This document shows positions 29,991 to 36,085 of a stretch of 36,085 nucleotides of DNA, in pieces. Below the pieces are notes generated by a model that saw only the letters and a program-made list of their open reading frames with translations, was not told the DNA's origin and ran no database searches. Location: the NCBI GenBank assembly GCA_003553625.1, contig PWEV01000283.1:1-36085 (forward strand), given 5' to 3'. The position numbers were made by a program, and so were the translations under genes. The stretch's first letter is position 1. Each line of letters opens with the position of its first letter. The stretch comes from Halomonas sp. (GTDB lineage: Bacteria; Pseudomonadota; Gammaproteobacteria; Pseudomonadales; Halomonadaceae).

Positions 29991-30065
29991 AAAGCAGGGT
30001 TGGTACAGACAGGACTTGAAACGAGGCACGTTCCATCTCAAGCAGAGGGCTGAGGATCCCTCGAG
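29963..30065 (-). ncRNA. candidate small RNA or attenuator leader of about 100 nt
   Basis: A minus-strand TATAGT (30072-30077), with TATTGA (30095-30100) at 17 bp as a weak -35, would start a transcript near 30065 that ends at the strong terminator at 29963. Internal pairing CTTGA/TCAAG plus AACG/CGTT around a small bulge is possible, and two A-N-GGA motifs occur (AGGGA, ATGGA). No known sRNA family was recognised. It could also be a leader that can read on into the efflux operon. Confidence 0.4.
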
Positions 30066-30071
30066 AGAAAT

Positions 30072-30110
30072 ACTATACAGAAATTATCATCTGATCAATA
30101 ACTGTATAGT
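30072..30110. repeat. AT-rich inverted repeat ACTATACAG-N21-CTGTATAGT
   Basis: Perfect 9-bp arms (30072-30080 and 30102-30110) each contain a TATAGT that points outward, so the element looks like a symmetric divergent promoter/operator. One side would serve the candidate small RNA, the other the alpha/beta hydrolase gene. A run of six T residues follows the right arm, so it could also act as a weak plus-strand terminator. Confidence 0.6.
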
Positions 30111-30195
30111 TTTTTGCCACCTCGACCCCGGGCCGCCGGCCGGCTAAGCTGCCGCGATGGCCGCGAACGATAACCATGACGATGGAGTAAGGGGA

Positions 30196-31110
30196 ATGGA
30201 TGCGCTGGAACTGGTGAAGGTCGGACAGCTGGAGATCGCGGTGCGCATCTGGCACCCCGAGGCGACGCGAACGGTCGTGGCCTGGCACGGCCTGGCCCGC
30301 CATGGCGGCGATTTCGAGGACTTCGCCAGGACGCTGGGCCCCGGCTGGCGTGTGCTGGCCCCCGACACCCCAGGGCGGGGCCTCTCGGGCTGGCCGCTCT
30401 TTCCCGCCAAGGACTATCTCTATTCGCGCTACACCACACTGGCCGTCGCCCTGCTCGACCACTTCGGGCTGGATAGCGTGCCCTGGGTGGGCACCTCCAT
30501 GGGCGGGCTGATCGGGATGCTGATCGCGGCGGACCCCGAGACGACGTCGCGCATCGAGCGGCTGGTACTCAACGACGTAGGCCCGGAGCTGGACCCCCAG
30601 GGGCTTGCCGAGCTGGGCCGCTACTTCGCCGCGCCACACCGCTTCACCCGCTTCGGCGACCTCGAGGCCGAGCTGCGCCGCCACTATGTCGGTTTCGGCA
30701 TCGACAGCGACGAAGCATGGCGGCGGCTGGCGCTGGGCAGCGCCAGGAGACTGCCCGACGGCAGCTGGACCTACCACTATGATCCGCGCATCGGCGAGCA
30801 ATTCATCCACGACACCCCCCGCGACACCTGGGCCGACTGGCGGGCCCTCCGCTGCCCGCTGATGGTGGTACGCGGCGCCGATTCGCCGCTGCTGCGCCGC
30901 GACAGCGTCGAGAAGATGACCAGGGCACAGACCGGGCTGGTCACCCTGGAGGTGCCCGGCTGCGGCCACGCCCCCATGCTCGACCGAGCCGCCCAGGTGG
31001 TCCCCATCGCCGACTTCCTCGAACGGACTAGGGAGACCCTGATGCCGGCTACGCCGGATGCATCCGCCAACGGCTGGTGGAAGCGCCTGCTCGCAAGGCT
31101 CAAAGGCTAG
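30196..31110 (+). CDS. alpha/beta-fold hydrolase
   Basis: The 304-residue protein has the oxyanion segment WHGLARHGGDFEDFA (30-44), PDTPGRGLS (57-64), the nucleophile elbow VGTSMGG with Ser101, a later Asp in VVRGADSPLL and the His in PGCGHAPML, so the catalytic triad is complete. A lid region lies between about 130 and 200. ATG at 30196 has GGAG and AAGGGGA upstream; the frame is open 13 codons further. Esterase, lipase-like or C-C hydrolase activity cannot be separated. It is alone, convergent with the sigma-54 regulator gene after 10 bp. Confidence 0.85.
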   Translation: MDALELVKVGQLEIAVRIWHPEATRTVVAWHGLARHGGDFEDFARTLGPGWRVLAPDTPGRGLSGWPLFPAKDYLYSRYTTLAVALLDHFGLDSVPWVGTSMGGLIGMLIAADPETTSRIERLVLNDVGPELDPQGLAELGRYFAAPHRFTRFGDLEAELRRHYVGFGIDSDEAWRRLALGSARRLPDGSWTYHYDPRIGEQFIHDTPRDTWADWRALRCPLMVVRGADSPLLRRDSVEKMTRAQTGLVTLEVPGCGHAPMLDRAAQVVPIADFLERTRETLMPATPDASANGWWKRLLARLKG

Positions 31111-31120
31111 GCCCTGGCGC

Positions 31121-33049
<1,929 letters not shown>

Positions 33050-33100
33050 GAGGGCACTCTCGCAGAGACGTATGCCCTCTCCATACAAGTCCCGGGCCAA

Positions 33101-33155
33101 TGACGAGAAATCGTCAAATATTCAACGAGATCTCGCCATTGACGAGATCTCGTCA
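33101..33155. promoter_or_regulatory. enhancer (UAS) palindromes for the sigma-54 regulator
   Basis: TGACGAGAAATCGTCA (33101-33116) and the perfect 16-bp palindrome TGACGAGATCTCGTCA (33140-33155) flank a half-strength copy with core CGAGATCTCG (33126-33135). They lie about 107-161 bp upstream of the predicted start of the ABC operon, a normal distance for enhancer sites. They also lie 52-106 bp upstream of the regulator ATG, where they could mediate autoregulation. Confidence 0.75.
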
Positions 33156-33235
33156 TGCTACCCGCCAAGGAGCCTCAGGAAGAGCGGAAACACAACCGAC
33201 TGAAAATTAAACTTTATCCTGAAAACACCCCAACA

Positions 33236-33251
33236 TGGCACAGACTTCGCA
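33236..33251 (+). promoter_or_regulatory. sigma-54 (-24/-12) promoter of the ABC transporter operon
   Basis: TGGCAC-AGACT-TCGCA keeps the invariant GG (33237-33238), N10 and GC (33249-33250). It differs from the TTGC consensus only by C for T. The start would be near 33262, about 79 nt before the ATG at 33341. Confidence 0.75.
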
Positions 33252-33340
33252 ACATTACTCATGAACGGCCAGTCGATGGCCTCGATGCACCGACACGGCG
33301 CAAGGACGGCCTTCCCCTGCACTAGCGAAGCGAGACGACC

Positions 33341-34762
33341 ATGAACAACGACCACAACAGTCTGGGCAACCCCTTCGATCACCGGCAATCCCTGGTCCAT
33401 GGACGCGGCTGCGACTGCACGAGCTGTACGGATGAAAAACGGGTTGCCGCCACGATTGCTTCCTCCGACGCTACCGACACCCCAGGCGCCTCCGCCCCTC
33501 AGCAGCAGGAGGAGATGATGGACCGGGTGGTAGAGAGCGCCCTGGTGCGCGGCATGTTCGGCCACAGCGACATGCACCGCCGCCAGTTCATGAAGCTGGT
33601 GGGCGGCGGCACCGTAGCCGCCGCACTGGCCAGCCTGTTTCCCATGGACGCCATCAAGGCGGCAGTGAAGGAGGGCCTGGGCCCGCTGGAGAAGACCCGC
33701 CTGGATGTCGGCTTCGTCCCGATCACCTGCGCCACGCCGATCATCATGGCCCATCCCATGGGCTTCTATGAGCGCTACGGTCTGGATGTCTCGGTCATCA
33801 AGACCGCCGGCTGGGCGGTGGCCCGCGACAAGTCGCTCAACCGCGAATACGACGCCGCCCACATGCTGACCCCGATGCCGCTGGCCATGACGCTGGGCGC
33901 GGGCTCCAACCCCGAGCACTTCATCATGCCCGCCGTGGAGAACATCAACGGCCAGGCGATCGTGCTGCACAATGACCACCAGGACAAGCGCGACCCCCAG
34001 CAGTGGAAGGGCTTCACCTTCGGGGTGCCCTTCGAGTACTCGATGCACAACTTCCTGCTGCGCTACTACGTCGCCGAGCACGGGCTCGATCCCGATCAGG
34101 ACATCCAGATCCGGGTGATCCCACCTCCCGAGATGGTCGCCAACCTGCGCGCCGGCAACATCGACGGCTTCCTCTCGCCGGACCCCTTCAACCAGCGGGC
34201 GGTCTACGAGCGCATCGGCTTCATCCACCTGCTGACCAAGGATATCTGGGACGGTCACCCCTGCTGCGCCTTCGCCACCAGCGCCCAGTTCGCCCGGGAG
34301 AATCCCAACACCTATGGCGCCCTGCTGCGCGCCATCATCGATGCCACCCAGTACTCCTCCGACCCGGCCAACCGCTCGGAGATCGCCGAGGCCATTGCCC
34401 CCACCAACTACCTCAACCAGCCGGTCACGGTCATTCAACAGGTCCTGACCGGCACCTTTGCCGACGGCCTGGGCGAGGTGCAGCGGGTGCCCGATCGCAT
34501 CGACTTCGACCCCTTCCCCTGGCACTCCATGGCGGTGTGGATCCTGACCCAGATGAAGCGCTGGGGCTATATCGAGGGACACGTGGACTACCAGCAGATC
34601 GCCCGCGACGTTTACTTGGCCACCGATGCCCGTGAGGTCATGCGCGAGCTGGGCTACGACGCGCCAGACGAGAACTCGCGCAACTACGAGATCATGGGCA
34701 AGACCTTCGACTACACCCAGCCCGAGGCCTACCTCGAGAGCTTCGCTATCCGGAGGCGCTGA
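33341..34762 (+). CDS. NrtA/CmpA-family ABC transporter substrate-binding protein with Tat signal
   Basis: The 473-residue protein has an unusual 79-residue stretch before its export signal. This stretch contains GRGCDCTSC (21-29; Cys24, Cys26, Cys29). A twin-arginine motif HRRQFMKLVGGG (79-90) with a hydrophobic segment follows, then the NMT1/NrtA-type binding domain (LDVGFVPITCATPIIMAHPMGFYERYGLDV onward). Members of this group bind nitrate, nitrite, bicarbonate, cyanate or related anions. No enzyme gene is in view to decide which. It is the first gene of the operon, 1 bp before the permease gene. Transport across the membrane by Tat suggests folding or cofactor loading in the cytoplasm (inference). 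Confidence 0.88.
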   Translation: MNNDHNSLGNPFDHRQSLVHGRGCDCTSCTDEKRVAATIASSDATDTPGASAPQQQEEMMDRVVESALVRGMFGHSDMHRRQFMKLVGGGTVAAALASLFPMDAIKAAVKEGLGPLEKTRLDVGFVPITCATPIIMAHPMGFYERYGLDVSVIKTAGWAVARDKSLNREYDAAHMLTPMPLAMTLGAGSNPEHFIMPAVENINGQAIVLHNDHQDKRDPQQWKGFTFGVPFEYSMHNFLLRYYVAEHGLDPDQDIQIRVIPPPEMVANLRAGNIDGFLSPDPFNQRAVYERIGFIHLLTKDIWDGHPCCAFATSAQFARENPNTYGALLRAIIDATQYSSDPANRSEIAEAIAPTNYLNQPVTVIQQVLTGTFADGLGEVQRVPDRIDFDPFPWHSMAVWILTQMKRWGYIEGHVDYQQIARDVYLATDAREVMRELGYDAPDENSRNYEIMGKTFDYTQPEAYLESFAIRRR

Positions 34763-34763
34763 T

Positions 34764-35621
34764 ATGGACCGCACGACAACCGAATGGAAATTCAGCCTCA
34801 ACGTCCGCGCCACGCTGCTGGCCGTACTGATTCTGATCGCCGGCCTGGGGCTATGGGAGGGCCTTCACCAGGTACCCGCCCTCACCGGTGTCGGTCAGCT
34901 GAGCGAGTACGAGCAGCTAATGGCCGGCGCCGACCAGACCGCCAAGGTGCCGCCACCTTCGGCGGTGCTGGTGCGTGCCTGGGAGGAGCTTTCCAACCCC
35001 TTCTATGATGCCGGCCCCAACGACAAGGGGATCGGCATTCAGCTGGGCTACTCGCTCTACCGGGTGCTCACCGGCTACTTGATGGCTGCCGTGATCGCCA
35101 TCCCGATCGGCTTCCTGATCGGCATGTCACCGCTGATGTACAAGGCACTCAATCCCTACATCCAGGTCCTGCGGCCGATCTCGCCACTGGCCTGGATGCC
35201 GCTGGCGCTGTTCATCATCCGCGACTCGGAGGCCTCGGCGATCTTCGTGATCTTCATCTGCTCGATCTGGCCGATGCTGCTCAATACCGCCTTCGGGGTG
35301 GCCGGCGTGCGACAGGACTGGGTCAACGTGGCACGCACCCATGAGCTCTCGTCGATAAAGACCGCCTTCAAGGTGATCCTGCCCGCCGCCGCGCCGACCA
35401 TCCTCACCGGCATGCGCATCTCCATCGGCATCGCCTGGCTGGTGATCGTTGCCGCCGAGATGCTCGTGGGCGGCACCGGCATCGGCTACTACGTGTGGAA
35501 CGAGTGGAACAACCTCGACCTGACCAGCGTGATCTTCTCGATCCTGATGATCGGCGTGGTGGGCATGCTGCTCGACCTGGCGCTGTCGTCGGTCGCGCGA
35601 CTGGTCACCTATCAGGAATAA
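34764..35621 (+). CDS. NrtB/SsuC-type ABC transporter permease
   Basis: The 285-residue inner-membrane protein has an N-terminal anchor helix (about 15-35), a periplasmic loop, and five further helices of the BPD transport fold. The EAA-like coupling motif is ARTHELSSIKTAFKVILPAA. The C-terminal WLVIVAAEMLVGGTGIGYYV is typical of NrtB and SsuC. ATG at 34764 has GGAGG seven bases upstream, and the gene starts 1 bp after the stop of the binding-protein gene. Confidence 0.92.
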   Translation: MDRTTTEWKFSLNVRATLLAVLILIAGLGLWEGLHQVPALTGVGQLSEYEQLMAGADQTAKVPPPSAVLVRAWEELSNPFYDAGPNDKGIGIQLGYSLYRVLTGYLMAAVIAIPIGFLIGMSPLMYKALNPYIQVLRPISPLAWMPLALFIIRDSEASAIFVIFICSIWPMLLNTAFGVAGVRQDWVNVARTHELSSIKTAFKVILPAAAPTILTGMRISIGIAWLVIVAAEMLVGGTGIGYYVWNEWNNLDLTSVIFSILMIGVVGMLLDLALSSVARLVTYQE

Positions 35622-35636
35622 CCCCGGGAGAGATAT

Positions 35637-36085
35637 ATGAGTCATGCCTTCGTGGAAGTTCAGCAGGCCGCCAAGCGCTTTCCCGGCGACCGCGGCGAGG
35701 AGGACCTGACGGTCTTCGAGAACGTCAGTTTCAGCCTCGAGAAAGGCGAGTTCGTCTGCATCATCGGCCACTCCGGCTGCGGCAAGTCGACCATCATGAA
35801 CGCCCTGGCCGGGCTCGACAGCCTGAGTGACGGCGCCATGATCATGGATGGTCGCGAGATCAACGGCCCGGGCCTGGAGCGGGGCGTGGTGTTCCAGAAC
35901 TACAGCCTGCTGCCGTGGCTGACGGCGCTGGAGAACGTGCGCTTCGGGGTCCGCGCCCGCTGGAAGGCGTGGAACGAGGCCAAGGTCACCGAGCACAGCC
36001 TGGCCTATCTGGAAATGGTGGGGCTCAAGGGCGTCGAGGATCGCAAGCCGGCCCAGCTCTCGGGGGGCATGCGCCAGCGGGTCAG
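35637..36085 (+). CDS. NrtD/SsuB-type ABC transporter ATPase, cut by the right edge
   Basis: The frame starts MSHAFVEVQQAAKRFPGDRG at 35637 after GGGAG and stays open to the end (149 codons visible). Walker A is GHSGCGKST, the Q-loop is VFQNYSLLPW, and the signature motif LSGGMRQRV lies at the very end. The Walker B and H-loop are beyond the window. It energises the permease encoded 15 bp upstream. Confidence 0.93.
   Translation, partial: MSHAFVEVQQAAKRFPGDRGEEDLTVFENVSFSLEKGEFVCIIGHSGCGKSTIMNALAGLDSLSDGAMIMDGREINGPGLERGVVFQNYSLLPWLTALENVRFGVRARWKAWNEAKVTEHSLAYLEMVGLKGVEDRKPAQLSGGMRQRV

Noticed and set aside
33158..34813. 551-codon minus-strand frame
   Set aside because: It is antisense to the binding-protein gene and covers the sigma-54 promoter; no domain is visible.

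Overview
The window looks like chromosomal DNA of a halophilic gammaproteobacterium, most likely Halomonadaceae (Halomonas or a close relative). The basis is the high G+C content, the acidic proteins, a Pseudomonas/Halomonas-like SucA N-terminus and the layout of the TCA genes. This is family recognition by eye; no database search was run. Most of the window is ordinary core and accessory chromosome. No insertion sequence, prophage, CRISPR array or rRNA was seen.

Left part (1-11480): a TCA-cycle supercluster on the minus strand, sdhC-sdhD-sdhA-sdhB-sucA-sucB-lpdA-sucC (sucC cut by the left edge), with gltA (citrate synthase) divergent on the plus strand. It encodes succinate dehydrogenase, the complete 2-oxoglutarate dehydrogenase complex including its own E3, and the start of succinyl-CoA synthetase. 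The sdhC-gltA gap holds good sigma-70 promoters for both directions. The sdhB-sucA gap is rich in inverted repeats. SucB carries two lipoyl domains.

Middle part (11512-19834): a 3-hydroxyisobutyrate dehydrogenase/tartronate semialdehyde reductase family enzyme; a gene-free stretch with DnaA-box-like motifs; a gltX-tRNA-Ala-tRNA-Glu unit on the minus strand; an SDR oxidoreductase; an XRE regulator with a degenerate S24-like C-domain; a lipoprotein; a small DksA/TraR-type zinc-finger protein; a TauE/SafE permease; a small unknown protein; and dusA.

Right-middle part (19953-31110): a minus-strand pair of class III aminotransferase and succinylglutamate desuccinylase/aspartoacylase-family hydrolase, divergent from a TetR/AcrR regulator. 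Next comes a minus-strand operon of RND efflux pump (membrane fusion protein, pump, outer-membrane channel) followed by a crotonase-family protein. The same operator-like sequence, TACAT-N6-ATGTA (also the core of the E. coli AcrR operator as I recall it), lies before tetR and inside the efflux promoter, which ties the regulator to the pump. Upstream of the pump are a possible small RNA with a strong orphan terminator and an AT-rich inverted repeat; then an alpha/beta hydrolase.

Right end (31121-36085): a PAS-containing sigma-54 enhancer-binding protein, divergent from an NrtA/CmpA-type ABC transporter operon (binding protein, permease, ATPase cut by the right edge). The gap between them contains a -24/-12 promoter and upstream palindromes, which makes a self-contained regulatory circuit.
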